A DNA stretch of 64,000 bases, taken from assembly GCA_028283765.1 (NCBI GenBank), contig JAPWJY010000003.1:62001-126000 (forward strand), written 5' to 3'. Source of the stretch: Parvibaculaceae bacterium. Its GTDB lineage: Bacteria > Pseudomonadota > Alphaproteobacteria > Parvibaculales > Parvibaculaceae. The notes under the pieces were generated by a model that had not been told where the DNA came from, did no database searches, and saw only the letters and a list, made by a program, of their open reading frames with translations. Below, piece after piece: positions 20,120 to 29,877 of this stretch. How positions within the stretch are numbered: position 1 is the stretch's first letter; each line of letters starts with the position of its first letter. A program made the translations under genes and the position numbers.

Positions 20120-21146
20120 ATGGGCGCGGCAGGGACGCAAGGGCACAGCGGTGAATTTGAGCGCTGGGGCGTGCTGGGCGCGGGCGCCTGGGGCACGGCG
20201 CTGGCGCAGGTGCTGGTCCGCGCCGGCCGCAGCGTCACGCTCTGGGCCTATGAGGCCGGCCTTGTCGAGGCCATCAACACGCGCCATGAGAACAGTCTCT
20301 ACCTCCCTGGCGTGACGCTGGAGCCGGCGCTCAGGGCGACCGGCGATCTGGCGGCCATGGCCGAAGTGGACGCCCTCCTGCTGGTCACGCCTGCCCAGCA
20401 TCTGCGCCGGGTGGCGGGCGGGCTCAAACCGTTCCTGCGGGCTGGAACGCCCGCCGTCATCTGTTCCAAGGGTATCGAGCAGGGCACTGGCCGGCTCATG
20501 GACCGAGATGCTGGTGGAGGCGCTGCCGCAGGCCGTGCCCGCCGTCCTTTCCGGGCCAAGCTTCGCGCGGGAGGTGGCGGAAGGGCTGCCGACCGCGGTG
20601 ACCTTGGCCTGCGCCGACAAGGAGATGGCCGCGAAACTGGTCCGCTCCATCGGCCTTCCCACCTTCAGGCCCTACAGTTCGAGCGATCTGGTCGGGGTCG
20701 AGATTGGTGGCGCGGTCAAGAACGTGCTGGCGATCGCCTGCGGCATCGTCGATGGCAAGCGGTTCGGGGCGAGCGCGCGGGCGGCGCTGACCACGCGGGG
20801 CTTTGCCGAACTGACCCGCCTTGCCCTGGCGCTGGGCGGGCGGGCGGAAACGCTGGCTGGCTTGTCCGGGCTCGGCGATCTGGTGCTGACCTGCAATTCG
20901 CCCCAGTCGCGCAATATGTCGCTCGGCATGGCGCTGGGCGAGGGCCAGCCGCTGGCGCAGGTGCTGGGTGAGCGCATTTCGGTCGCGGAAGGGGTCTTCA
21001 CCGCCACGGCAGTCCGCGATCTCGCCCGGGCCAGGGGGATCGACATGCCCATTGTCGAGGCGGTCGCCGCCATCGTCACCGGCGAGGCGAGCGTCGATCA
21101 GGCCATCGAGGCGCTGCTGGCCCGCCCCTTCACCCGCGAGGGCTAG
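20120..21146 (+). pseudogene. gpsA: Glycerol-3-phosphate dehydrogenase, one-base frameshift
   Basis: NAD(P)-dependent glycerol-3-phosphate dehydrogenase, which supplies the phospholipid backbone. Frame one covers 20120-20500 and encodes the NAD motif GVLGAGAWGTALAQ and [15 protein letters not shown]. From 20502 a second frame continues with [20 protein letters not shown], the catalytic-lysine region [18 protein letters not shown] and the C-terminus. Removing one G at 20500/20501 joins them into a normal 341-residue protein. No other defect is visible. As gpsA is normally essential, this is either a sequence error, a recent mutation covered by another copy, or an unusual frameshift. A good ribosome-binding site precedes 20120, and the end overlaps the convergent transglutaminase gene by 17 bases. 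Confidence 0.9.
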
Positions 21147-22041
21147 TTCCGTCCGGGGTTTCCTCGCCGACCGGCGCGACCGTCACCCCCACCGACAGGG
21201 TGTGGGCGCTCGTGCCGCGGATGATGCCGCGCACCGGGGCGACGTCGCCGTAATCCCGTCCGATCGCGAGCACGATGTGGGAGGGGCCGACCAGACAATC
21301 ATTGGTCGGATCGAGCCCGATCCAGCCATTGACCGGGCACCAGACGTCCGCCCAGGCATGGGAGGCGTCGGCCCCGATCAGGCGGGCCTGTCCGGGCGGC
21401 GGCTGGGTCAGCAGATAGCCGCTGACATAGCGCGCCGCAAAGCCGAGCGTCCGGAGCGCGCCGACAAGAATATGGGCAAAGTCCTGACAGACGCCATGGC
21501 GGCCCCTGAATGCCTCGATCAGCGGCGTGGATACGTCCGTGCTTGCCGTCTCATAGACGAAATCGCGGTGGATGCGGCGCATCAGGTCTGTCGCGGCCTC
21601 GGCGAACGGCCGGGCGGGGGTAAAGCTCTCGCGGCCATAATCCCCGATCTCGCGATGGAGCGGAATCATGGGGGAGGGGAAAGTGAACTCGGCCTCCGGC
21701 ACGAAGGGCGCATCTGCCCGGTAGCGCAGCATGTCGTGGACAATTTCGTGGGCGGGGCTTGCTGCGGCATCGACCGGGCGGTCGCCCAGCAGTTCAACCC
21801 TTGAGCGGGCGGTGACCGTCAATGTCTCGTGGGGGCTGTAAAAGGCGAAGAAGGTCCGTTCATTGCCGAACGCATCCATGCTCGTTGAAAGGTGCGCGGG
21901 CTCGGGCTCGATGGTGAGCACATGGGAAAGCACGCTCTGGCGGCCCAGCGTCTGTGGACGCAGATAGGCCAGATGCTGGCCTATCTCGACCATGCGCCGG
22001 TAGCCGTAAAAGGTCTCGTGGGTAACGTCCAGTTCGTTCAT
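21130..22041 (-). CDS. Transglutaminase-like cysteine protease-fold protein
   Basis: Transglutaminase-like protein of 303 residues with an N-terminal bacterial transglutaminase-associated beta domain and a papain-like core. The triad is intact: Cys185 in GVCQDFAH, His228 in ASHAWADV and Asp244 in GLDPTND. Family members cleave or form amide bonds; no substrate is known for this type. It starts 4 bases after the stop of the ATP-grasp/alpha-E gene and is the third gene of a minus-strand cluster with two related proteins, which points to one shared pathway. Confidence 0.9.
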   Translation of the reverse strand: MNELDVTHETFYGYRRMVEIGQHLAYLRPQTLGRQSVLSHVLTIEPEPAHLSTSMDAFGNERTFFAFYSPHETLTVTARSRVELLGDRPVDAAASPAHEIVHDMLRYRADAPFVPEAEFTFPSPMIPLHREIGDYGRESFTPARPFAEAATDLMRRIHRDFVYETASTDVSTPLIEAFRGRHGVCQDFAHILVGALRTLGFAARYVSGYLLTQPPPGQARLIGADASHAWADVWCPVNGWIGLDPTNDCLVGPSHIVLAIGRDYGDVAPVRGIIRGTSAHTLSVGVTVAPVGEETPDGTSPRG

Positions 22042-22045
22042 GGCC

Positions 22046-24631
22046 TTATGAGAGATAAGCGCTCTCGCCTCCTTGCGTATGGCTGAGATAGCGAAGGCCG
22101 ATCTCGTCGGAGAGCATGCGCGCTGCGCTGGCGCAATTGCCGGTCAGTTCAAGCAGGTTAGACCAGCCGCCGAGCAGGTCGCGGCTGCACAGCGAGCTGA
22201 GGCTCGGCGTCGGCTCATAGGGAGGGACGCCCGCGAGCAGGTCCGCGCTGGCCCCGGCCGCGCTGTCGGGCAGTTTTTCGACCTGCCGGTGGATGACCTT
22301 CAGCACCCGGTAGATCGAGCGCGGATTGTTGGGGTCGAGCACCACGAGGTCGATCAGCGGTGGCACCTGCAACCGGCGCTGATGATAGGCGCGATAGGTG
22401 ATCGTGCTGTCGAACAGGGTCAGCAGGAAATCGAGCGCCTCGTCGGACGGCTGGCTGTCGCTGCCGAACACGGCCTCAAGGGCGCTGGAGAAGAAGGAAA
22501 GCCGCTCGATCTGGCGGCCGATGGTCAGCATCCGCCAGCCGTCGTCGCGGACCATGCGGTCGGTCTGCGCGCCGGTCAGCCCGGCCAGTTCCATGCCCAG
22601 CCTGTCGAGCGAGACGAGCGCCTCGGCGGGGGTGAACAGGGGCATCCCCTTGCGCCGCGTCGGGCGGGGCACGAAGCCATCGCGGGTTTGCAGCACCAGC
22701 CGCCAGTGCTCGGAGGAGAGCCGGTCGCGGACATGGTCGGCGGTGCGCACCAGCGAGGTCAGGCAGAAGCGCACGCTCATGGCGGCGTTGGCGTCGGTCA
22801 GCGAGGCCAGCAGCGAGCGCAGGAAAATATCCCGGGCCTCGCCGGGAGAGGGCGTGCCATAGGGCACGAGGCCTGACGTCAGGCAGAGCCGGTGGAGGCT
22901 TGCCAGCGCCGAGGGCGGCGGCGTTTCCGGGCTGGTCATGGCCTGGATGGCGGTGCGCGCCAGACGCATGCCGTTTTCGGCGCGCTCGGAATAGCGGCCC
23001 ATCCAGAACAGGTTCTCCGCCGAGCGGCTGGAAACGAGACGGCGGCCCCGGCCGATGTCCTCGGGCCGGATGCGGCCGGGCAGCATGGAGAAGGTGTCCA
23101 CGGGCCCTTGCGTGCGCACCCAGGTATCGAGGCTCGAACCGCCCCTTTGCATCGAAACGCTGTTCTGGCCCGCGGCCGCGATGCGCGTCAGCCCGCCCGG
23201 CAGCACTTCCCATTCGCCCTTGCCGGTCGAGATGGCGAAGACGCGGACCATGGTACCGCGCGGCACGATCCGGCCCTTGCGGTCCCATGTGGGCGATTGT
23301 GACAGCGGCAGGAAGGTCTGGAGCGTATAGGCGTCGGGGTCGCTGGCGATGCGTCCGCGCCAGTGCGCGCGCTGTTCCTCGCTCAGCCCGGCTCCGATCA
23401 CGGGCTCGAAGGAGGGGCGCTCGGCGCTGCCGGGATAGGTCGCCTTGATGACCTGCTTGCCGAGATCGGGCAGCACGGCCTCCAGCGCCGCGCGCTCGCC
23501 GCACCACCATGAGGGAAGCGAAGGGAGCGACAGTTCCTTGCCGGTCAGCCGCCGGGCGATGCCGGGCAGGAAGCCGTGGATGGCGGTCGATTCGAGGAAG
23601 CTGGAGCCGAGTGCATTGGCGACCAGCACATTGCCCGCGCGCATCGCCTGCACGAGACCCGGCACTCCGAGCGAGGAGCCTGAGCGCAGTTCCAGCGGAT
23701 CGCAGAAATCATCGTCGAGGCGGCGCAGCACGGCGTGCACGGGTTCGAGCCCGTACATGGTGTTCAGGAACAGCCGGTCCTCGCGCACCGAGAGATCGCT
23801 GCCCTCGACCAGCGGAATGCCGAGGTAATGCGCCAGATAAACATGCTCGAAATAGGTTTCGTTGTAGGGGCCCGGCGTCAGCAGCACGATCCGGGTCGGC
23901 TCGTCCGGGTCGGGGTTCGGCGCATCCTCCTTCAGACGGTCGAGCAGATGGCGGTAGGCCGAGGCGATCCGCTGGACATTGAGATCCCGGAAGGCGGTGG
24001 GGAAAAGCTGGGAGACGATCAGCCGGTTTTCCAGCAGATAGCCAAGGCCCGAAGGGGCCTGGGTCCGCTGCGAGACGACCCACCATTCGCCCTGTTCGTC
24101 GCGGGCGAGGTCGAACGCGGCAATATGGAGATGGGTGCCGCCGGGTGGCTTCGCCCCGATCAGCGGGCGCAGGTAGCCGGGATGCCCCTGCACCAGCGCG
24201 GGTGGCAGGAAGCCTTCCTTCAGCAGGGTCTGCTCGCCATAAATGTCGCCCATGATCTGTTCGAGCAGGGCTGCGCGCTCGGCCACCCCGGCGGCGATCC
24301 GGGCCCAGTCGTCTTCCTCGATGATGAAGGGCAGCAGGTCCAGCGGCCATGGCCGGGCATGGCCGCCGGTCTCCGCATAGATGTTGTAGGTGATGCCGTT
24401 TTCGCGCACCTGGGCGGCGATGTCGTCGGCGCGGCGGTCGAATTCGCCCGGTCTGGCAAGGCCCGACTGCTCGAAGAAGCGCGCCCATTGCGGCCTTAGC
24501 CCGCCGGCCTGACGCAATTCGTCATAGTGACCGGCCGTTGCGGGATCGGCGACACGCAGGATCTGGCTCACATCGGGGGATTTCCCCGTCGTCGATGTGG
24601 TTTTGTCTGTCGGCATCAGGGAATGGGCCAT
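22046..24631 (-). CDS. Circularly permuted ATP-grasp protein fused to an alpha-E domain
   Basis: Protein of 861 residues. About residues 55-500 form the circularly permuted ATP-grasp type 2 unit (former DUF404/DUF407: YNIYAETGGHARPWPLDLLP, TPGPYNETYFEHVYLA, PSWWCGERAALE). About residues 525-850 form an all-helical alpha-E domain (former DUF403: SRSAENLFWMGRYSERAEN and later LFDSTITYRAYHQRRLQVP, IDLVVLDPNNPRSI). ATP-grasp enzymes of this group are thought to ligate a carboxylate to an amine, and alpha-E is thought to assist. In many genomes the two parts are separate genes; here they are one. No strong ribosome-binding site precedes the start at 24631. It follows the DUF2126 gene by 130 bases. 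Confidence 0.9.
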   Translation of the reverse strand: MAHSLMPTDKTTSTTGKSPDVSQILRVADPATAGHYDELRQAGGLRPQWARFFEQSGLARPGEFDRRADDIAAQVRENGITYNIYAETGGHARPWPLDLLPFIIEEDDWARIAAGVAERAALLEQIMGDIYGEQTLLKEGFLPPALVQGHPGYLRPLIGAKPPGGTHLHIAAFDLARDEQGEWWVVSQRTQAPSGLGYLLENRLIVSQLFPTAFRDLNVQRIASAYRHLLDRLKEDAPNPDPDEPTRIVLLTPGPYNETYFEHVYLAHYLGIPLVEGSDLSVREDRLFLNTMYGLEPVHAVLRRLDDDFCDPLELRSGSSLGVPGLVQAMRAGNVLVANALGSSFLESTAIHGFLPGIARRLTGKELSLPSLPSWWCGERAALEAVLPDLGKQVIKATYPGSAERPSFEPVIGAGLSEEQRAHWRGRIASDPDAYTLQTFLPLSQSPTWDRKGRIVPRGTMVRVFAISTGKGEWEVLPGGLTRIAAAGQNSVSMQRGGSSLDTWVRTQGPVDTFSMLPGRIRPEDIGRGRRLVSSRSAENLFWMGRYSERAENGMRLARTAIQAMTSPETPPPSALASLHRLCLTSGLVPYGTPSPGEARDIFLRSLLASLTDANAAMSVRFCLTSLVRTADHVRDRLSSEHWRLVLQTRDGFVPRPTRRKGMPLFTPAEALVSLDRLGMELAGLTGAQTDRMVRDDGWRMLTIGRQIERLSFFSSALEAVFGSDSQPSDEALDFLLTLFDSTITYRAYHQRRLQVPPLIDLVVLDPNNPRSIYRVLKVIHRQVEKLPDSAAGASADLLAGVPPYEPTPSLSSLCSRDLLGGWSNLLELTGNCASAARMLSDEIGLRYLSHTQGGESAYLS

Positions 24632-24693
24632 TGTCGCCAGTTCGTGAGCGGGATTCGGTCACCAGTCTAGAGCATGATCCCCGAATATGGACG

Positions 24694-24709
24694 CTGGTTT
24701 TAAAACCAG
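24694..24709. repeat. Perfect 16-bp palindrome CTGGTTTTAAAACCAG
   Basis: The palindrome has no spacer and lies in the 130-base gap between the DUF2126-type gene and the ATP-grasp gene, about 63 bases ahead of the latter's start. It fits an operator better than a terminator because there is no loop. A 13-base dyad CCGGGA-T-TCCCGG follows at 24741-24753. Confidence 0.45.
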
Positions 24710-24761
24710 ACAGGGTTTCATGAACATAACCTGGCAAATTCCGGGATTCCCGGAGCTTCGT

Positions 24762-27700
24762 TCAACCATTCTCGCGCCGGAGATCGAGGGTGAACGGGTA
24801 TTCGAGGCTCCTTTGCGGTTGGGCGGGGATAAGCTGGCCCGGCGTATGCCCGAACCGGAAGAAGCGCGCAAGGCGGCGGCTTTCGGCCTCATAGCTGTTG
24901 ACCGGGAAGGTTTCATAGCTGCGGCCGCCGGGATGACTGACGTGATACTGGCAGCCACCGAGCGAACGCTCCATCCAGCCATCGACCACATCGAAGGTCA
25001 GGGGCACATGGGTGCCGATGGTCGGATGCAGGGCGGAAGGAGGCGCCCACGCCTTGTAGCGCACACCGGCGACATATTCCCCGACCCGGCCCGTGGGCTG
25101 GAGCGGCAGGGCGATGCCATTGACGGTGATGATATGGCGGCTGCCGTTCAGCCCCGTCGCCTTGACCTCGATGCGTTCCACAGAGGCGTCGACGAAGCGG
25201 ACGGTGCCTGCGGCCGTGCCTTCCTCGCCCATGACATGCCAGGGCTCCAGCGCGCCGCGCACGGTCATATGGATGCCAGCGACGTCTATTTCGCCATAAT
25301 GCGGGAAGCGGAACTCGAAATGGGGCGCGAACCAGGCCGGATCGAAGGCGTAGCCCGCCTGATTAAGCTCCTCGATGACATCGTCGAAGTCCATCGAGAC
25401 GAAGGCTGGCAGCATGAAGCGGTCATGCAGTTCCGTGCCCCAGCGGGTCAGCTTCGCGTGATAGGGCGTTTCCCAGAAACGCGTGATCAGCGCGCGCAGC
25501 AGCAATTGCTGCACGAGGCTCATCCGGGCATGGGGCGGCATCTCGAAGGCGCGCAGCTCAAGCAGGCCAAGCCGCCCGGTCGGGCCGTCGGGGGAATAGA
25601 GCTTGTCGATGCAGAATTCCGAACGGTGGGTGTTGCCGGTCGCGTCGATCAGCAGATTGCGCAGCGACCGGTCCACCAGCCATGGCGGCGTCGGCATGCC
25701 GTGGCGCTCCAGCTGGCGCTTGATCTCCTTGAAGGCGATCTCGATCTCGTAGACCTGATCGTTGCGCGCCTCGTCGATGCGCGGCGCCTGCGAGGTCGGC
25801 CCGATGAAGAGCCCCGAGAACAGATAGGAGAGCGAGGGGTGGTTGTGCCAGTAGGCGATCAGGCTGCACAGAAGGTCCGGCCGGCGCAGGAACGGGCTGT
25901 CGGCGGGCGTCGCCCCGCCGAGCACGAAATGATTGCCGCCGCCGGTGCCTGTGTGGCGGCCGTCGAGCATGAATTTCTCGCTGGAAAGGCGCGACTGGTG
26001 CGCCGCCTCATAGAGAAATTCGGTGTGGTCGATCAACTGGTCCCAGTTGGACGCGGGATGGATATTGACCTCGATTACGCCGGGATCGGGGGTGACCTGA
26101 AGCACCGTCAGGCGCGGGTCGCGCGGGGGCTGGTAGCCCTCCATCATGACCTTGACGTTGAGATCGGCGGCCGTCGCCTCGATGGCGGCGACAAGTTCGA
26201 GGTAGTCGTCGAGTTTCGCGAGCGGCGGCATGAAGACATAGAGGTGTCCGTTGCGCGCCTCCACGCAAAGCGCGGTCCGGGTGATCCAGCCCGCGCTCTC
26301 GAAGCGGTCGGGAAACTCCTCGTCCGTCTCCGCAATGGCGGTGTTGCCGCCCTTGCCCGCGGGCGTGCGTTCTATCCCCGGAATAGCGGGGCCTGAGCCG
26401 GTGCCGAAGCGGGCAGAAGCGCCGCCAGCCGGCGCGGCGGGGTCCGTGCGGATCACGCCGAGCGGATATTGCGCGCGCAGTTCGGCGGCGGTGCGAAGCG
26501 GCGTGGCGGGGGCGAACGGGTCCACGTCGATGATATAGGTCTGGTCGGCTTCCGACGCCCATGGCAGGGAATCGAGCGGCAGGCGGTAGCCCATCGGCGA
26601 ATCGCCCGGCGTCAGATACATGCGCTCGTCGCGGAAGAACCACGGACCCGTGGCCCAGACGGGGCCTGCAAGCTCCTTGGGGTCCTCGCGGCGGATCGGC
26701 AGGCAGTAGCCGACCACGGCGGAGAGGCCCTGCTCGAACACCTTGCGCAGCCGTTCGCGCTCCAGCTCGTCGTCAAGGCGCGCGTCGAAGGGATCGACGT
26801 TGACCGGCAGGCGGCGTTCGCGCCAGAGGTAGTAGAAGACATCCTCGTAACCGGGCTGGATATATTGCGTGTCGAGTTCCAGCTTCCAGGCCAGCATGTC
26901 GATGAAGGCCTTGGCGTCCTCGGCGGTATAGCTGGTCGGCACCCGCTCGTCCGAAAACAGCGAACTGTCGTGCCAGCACGGCTCCTGATCCTTGCGCCAG
27001 TAGATCGACAGCGCCCAGCGCGGCAACTGCTCGCCGGGATACCATTTGCCCTGGCCAAAATGCAGGAAGCCGTTGGGGCCGTATTTCGCCCTGAGCCGCT
27101 GCACCAGATCGATGGCGTAGCCGCGCTTGGTCGGCCCCATCGCCGTGGTGTTCCACTCCGCGCCGTCCCGGTCGAGATCGGCCACGAAGGTCGGCTCGCC
27201 GCCCTGGGTCAGGCGGACGTCCATGCGCTCCAGATGATGATCGACCTCGTGACCAAGATCGACAATGCTGCCCCACTGAAAATCCGTATAGGGCTTGGTG
27301 ACGCGCGGGGATTCAAAGATGCGCGTGACGCTCATCGAGTGCTCGAACTCGACTTCCGCCTCGTCGACCGCGCCCGAGATGGGGGCGGCGGCCCCCGGCT
27401 CCGGCGAGCAGGCGAGCGGGATATGTCCTTCCCCGGCGAACAGGCCCGAGGTCGGGTCAAGCCCGACCCAGCCCGCGCCCGGCAGATAGACCTCGCACCA
27501 GGCATGAAGATCGGTGAAATCCTGCTCTGCGCCCGAGGGGCCGTCGATGGCCTTCACATCGGCCTTGAGCTGGATCAGGTAGCCGGAGACGAACCGGGCG
27601 GCGAGGCCCAGATGGCGGAAGGCCTGCACCAGCAGCCAGCCCGAATCCCGGCAGGAGCCGGACTTCAGGGTCAGCGTCTGCTCCGGCGACTGCACGCCGG

Positions 27701-28190
27701 GCTCCATGCGGATGGTGTAGGCCACCTCGCTCTGGATGCGCTGGTTGATCTCGACCAGAAAATCGATGGTGCGTTTGGGCGTCAGGTCCAGCGACTGGAG
27801 AAAGGCGGAAAAGAGCGGCGTCAGCTTGCCCGGCACAAGGTAGGGCGCCAGCTCATGGGCCTGCTCCGCGTCATAGACGAAGGGGAATTTCTCGGCGCTC
27901 GGCTCCAGAAAGAAATCGAACGGGTTCTGCACCGCCATTTCGGCGATCAGATCGACCGTGACCTTGAACTCCCGGGTCCGCTCGGGAAAGACGAGGCGGG
28001 CCAGATAGTTGGAGAAGCTGTCCTGCTGCCAGTTGATGAAGTGCTCGGCCGGCTCGACCTGGAGCGAATAGGAGAGAATTTTGGTCCGGCAGTGCGGCGC
28101 GGGCCGCAACCTGACGATCTGGGGCGACAGCCCGACCAGCCGGTCGTAGCGGTAACGGGTGACGTGGTTCAACGCAACATGGATCGACAT
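24762..28190 (-). CDS. Transglutaminase / DUF2126 fusion protein
   Basis: Large protein of 1142 residues. The N-terminal transglutaminase module (to about residue 290) has an intact triad: Cys180 in KSGSCRDSG, His229 in DLHAWCEV and Asp245 in GLDPTSG. The remainder is the large DUF2126 region, with segments such as TQGGEPTFVADLDRDGAEWN, YLWRERRLPVNVDPF and TGGGNHFVLGGATPADSPF; its fold and reaction are not known to me. The start at 28190 was chosen for the GGAG seven bases upstream; a GTG two codons earlier is possible. It is the first gene of the three-gene minus-strand cluster with the ATP-grasp/alpha-E and small transglutaminase genes. Confidence 0.9.
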   Translation of the reverse strand: MSIHVALNHVTRYRYDRLVGLSPQIVRLRPAPHCRTKILSYSLQVEPAEHFINWQQDSFSNYLARLVFPERTREFKVTVDLIAEMAVQNPFDFFLEPSAEKFPFVYDAEQAHELAPYLVPGKLTPLFSAFLQSLDLTPKRTIDFLVEINQRIQSEVAYTIRMEPGVQSPEQTLTLKSGSCRDSGWLLVQAFRHLGLAARFVSGYLIQLKADVKAIDGPSGAEQDFTDLHAWCEVYLPGAGWVGLDPTSGLFAGEGHIPLACSPEPGAAAPISGAVDEAEVEFEHSMSVTRIFESPRVTKPYTDFQWGSIVDLGHEVDHHLERMDVRLTQGGEPTFVADLDRDGAEWNTTAMGPTKRGYAIDLVQRLRAKYGPNGFLHFGQGKWYPGEQLPRWALSIYWRKDQEPCWHDSSLFSDERVPTSYTAEDAKAFIDMLAWKLELDTQYIQPGYEDVFYYLWRERRLPVNVDPFDARLDDELERERLRKVFEQGLSAVVGYCLPIRREDPKELAGPVWATGPWFFRDERMYLTPGDSPMGYRLPLDSLPWASEADQTYIIDVDPFAPATPLRTAAELRAQYPLGVIRTDPAAPAGGASARFGTGSGPAIPGIERTPAGKGGNTAIAETDEEFPDRFESAGWITRTALCVEARNGHLYVFMPPLAKLDDYLELVAAIEATAADLNVKVMMEGYQPPRDPRLTVLQVTPDPGVIEVNIHPASNWDQLIDHTEFLYEAAHQSRLSSEKFMLDGRHTGTGGGNHFVLGGATPADSPFLRRPDLLCSLIAYWHNHPSLSYLFSGLFIGPTSQAPRIDEARNDQVYEIEIAFKEIKRQLERHGMPTPPWLVDRSLRNLLIDATGNTHRSEFCIDKLYSPDGPTGRLGLLELRAFEMPPHARMSLVQQLLLRALITRFWETPYHAKLTRWGTELHDRFMLPAFVSMDFDDVIEELNQAGYAFDPAWFAPHFEFRFPHYGEIDVAGIHMTVRGALEPWHVMGEEGTAAGTVRFVDASVERIEVKATGLNGSRHIITVNGIALPLQPTGRVGEYVAGVRYKAWAPPSALHPTIGTHVPLTFDVVDGWMERSLGGCQYHVSHPGGRSYETFPVNSYEAESRRLARFFRFGHTPGQLIPAQPQRSLEYPFTLDLRRENG

Positions 28191-28332
28191 GCCCACTCCG
28201 ATAAAACGGCCCCCGGAACATCACCCCGCGAGGAGGCGACACCGGTTGATAGAGATGCAATCTCGGTGCCGCATCCCGATGCAGCTCTGTCCAAGGAAGC
28301 TTCCCGCCAGATTGATAACAATTGAGGCAATG

Positions 28333-28347
28333 GCTCAAGCGTTGAGC
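28333..28347. promoter_or_regulatory. Palindrome GCTCAA-N3-TTGAGC upstream of the transglutaminase cluster
   Basis: A perfect 6-bp dyad with a 3-base centre lies about 145 bases ahead of the first gene of the transglutaminase/ATP-grasp cluster. A TATAGT hexamer lies just upstream of it on the minus strand. It may be an operator for that cluster; evidence is positional. Confidence 0.35.
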
Positions 28348-28411
28348 AAACTATACCTGTTTTTGGGCACAAACGGATGGCAAGTGACGGGAAGCCCGCT
28401 TTAATTTCGGA

Positions 28412-29755
28412 TTATTTCAGGTTGGCGAGCCTCGCCCGCTCAAGGTCGGCCCTGAGCGTTCTGGCCCCGAGCATGAAATGGACCGCCGACCAGAGCCAGA
28501 CGACGGAGATCGTCAGCAGCGCGTAACGCAGGGATTCTTCCCCGAAGCGCGGCGCATAGAGGTCGCTCAATATGCCCGCGAACTGCGGCCCCAGCCCCAT
28601 GCCGATCAGGTTGAGGATGAAGAACAGGATGGCCGACGCCACCGCCCGCATCCGCAATGTCACCAGCGCCTGGGTCATGGCGACGGCGGGGCCGACATAG
28701 GTTGCGCCCGCGAGCGCCGGGATGACGAAGATGACGAGCGCCAGCACCTTGTTGCTCGCCATATAGAGCGCGAACGAGGAGGGAAAGGCGGCGGCGGCGA
28801 AGATTGCGATCACCCAGAGGTTCCAGCGCACGTCGCGCCTTGAGAGGCGGTCGGCGAGCCAGCCCGCGATATAGGTGCCAAAGCCGCCGACGAAGCCGAT
28901 GATGAGCGCCAGCGAGGTGCCGATTTCCACCGCCGTCATGTGAAACGAGCGGAACAGGAAGGAAGGCAGCCAGGTGATGCCGGCATAACCGCCGAACGCC
29001 GCAAGCGCGCAGCCGAACGCGATATGGCGGAACGAGCGCTGGGCCCACAGGAAGACGAAGACCTCCCGGATCGGCGGGGCGTCGGCCTTTGCCCGCGTGG
29101 CGATGCCGTCGGCGGTGCCGCGCGTCGGCTCCTTGAGGGTGAAGCGGACAAGCAGCGACACGATCAGCCCCGGCGCGCCGACGCAGAAGAAGGCCGCGCG
29201 CCAGCCGTAATACTGGCTGACCCAGCCCCCGACCAGAAAACCGATCAGGATGCCCAGATTGATGCCGACGGAATAGATGCCGATGGCGCCCGCGCGCTCC
29301 TCGGGCGGAAACATGTCGGCGATCATCGAATGCGACGGCGGGCTCGATCCCGCCTCGCCGACGCCGACGCCGATGCGCGCGAAGACGAGCTGGATATAGT
29401 TGGTCACGAGGCCGCAAAGGACGGTCATGCCCGAAAACAGCAGCATCGCGAGGGAAATGATGTTGCGCCGGTTCGAGCGGTCCGCCCACATGGCGATCGG
29501 AACGCCGAGCAGGGCGTAGAAAAGCGCGAAGGTGATGCCGGACAGAAAACCCAGGTGTGTATCCGTCAGATGCAGGTCCTGCTTGATCGGCTGGAGCAGG
29601 ATCGACAGGATCTGCCGGTCCAGATAGTTCATCGTGTAGCCGAGGGTGAGAACGATGAGCGCCCATCGGCGGTAGGCAGGTGAAAAAGCGGCAGAGGGAG
29701 GATTGATGGCAGGCGAAAGCCCTGCCCCTCCCGCACTCGTGGCGTGATCGGTCAT
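28412..29755 (-). CDS. MFS transporter, spinster-like
   Basis: Twelve-segment major facilitator of 447 residues in the inner membrane. The N-terminal half has LGYTMNYLDRQILSILLQPI and the loop WADRSNRRNIIS, both typical of the spinster/Spns-like branch (COG0477-type). The central loop GWLADRLSRRDVRWN marks the second repeat. Substrates of this branch include lipids, sugars and aromatic acids, so none is assigned. GGGAGGA lies just ahead of the start at 29755, preceded by two tandem hairpins. The divergent neighbour is an Ada-AlkA gene. Confidence 0.9.
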   Translation of the reverse strand: MTDHATSAGGAGLSPAINPPSAAFSPAYRRWALIVLTLGYTMNYLDRQILSILLQPIKQDLHLTDTHLGFLSGITFALFYALLGVPIAMWADRSNRRNIISLAMLLFSGMTVLCGLVTNYIQLVFARIGVGVGEAGSSPPSHSMIADMFPPEERAGAIGIYSVGINLGILIGFLVGGWVSQYYGWRAAFFCVGAPGLIVSLLVRFTLKEPTRGTADGIATRAKADAPPIREVFVFLWAQRSFRHIAFGCALAAFGGYAGITWLPSFLFRSFHMTAVEIGTSLALIIGFVGGFGTYIAGWLADRLSRRDVRWNLWVIAIFAAAAFPSSFALYMASNKVLALVIFVIPALAGATYVGPAVAMTQALVTLRMRAVASAILFFILNLIGMGLGPQFAGILSDLYAPRFGEESLRYALLTISVVWLWSAVHFMLGARTLRADLERARLANLK

Positions 29756-29770
29756 ACATTCCTCCCTGAC

Positions 29771-29808
29771 CCGCGTTTTCGCGGCTCCCGCTTTTCGCGG
29801 GATTTTTT
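29771..29808. promoter_or_regulatory. Two tandem stem-loops in the MFS leader
   Basis: CCGCG-TTTT-CGCGG at 29771-29784 and TCCCGC-N5-GCGGGA at 29786-29802 stand side by side just ahead of the MFS ribosome-binding site. On the plus strand TTTTTT follows, so the second also looks like a terminator for plus-strand transcription entering from the MFS side. On the minus strand they form part of the transporter mRNA leader. Confidence 0.5.
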
Positions 29809-29877
29809 AATTAATGCCAGCCTAACAGCGGATCGCGCGCGGCGTCATGCCTTTTGTCGCCTTACAAACTTGTCATC

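Noticed and set aside
24687-28325. Long plus-strand frames of 569 and 618 codons
   Set aside because: Both are opposite the transglutaminase/DUF2126 gene and show only the Arg/Gly/Ala/His composition expected of shadows.
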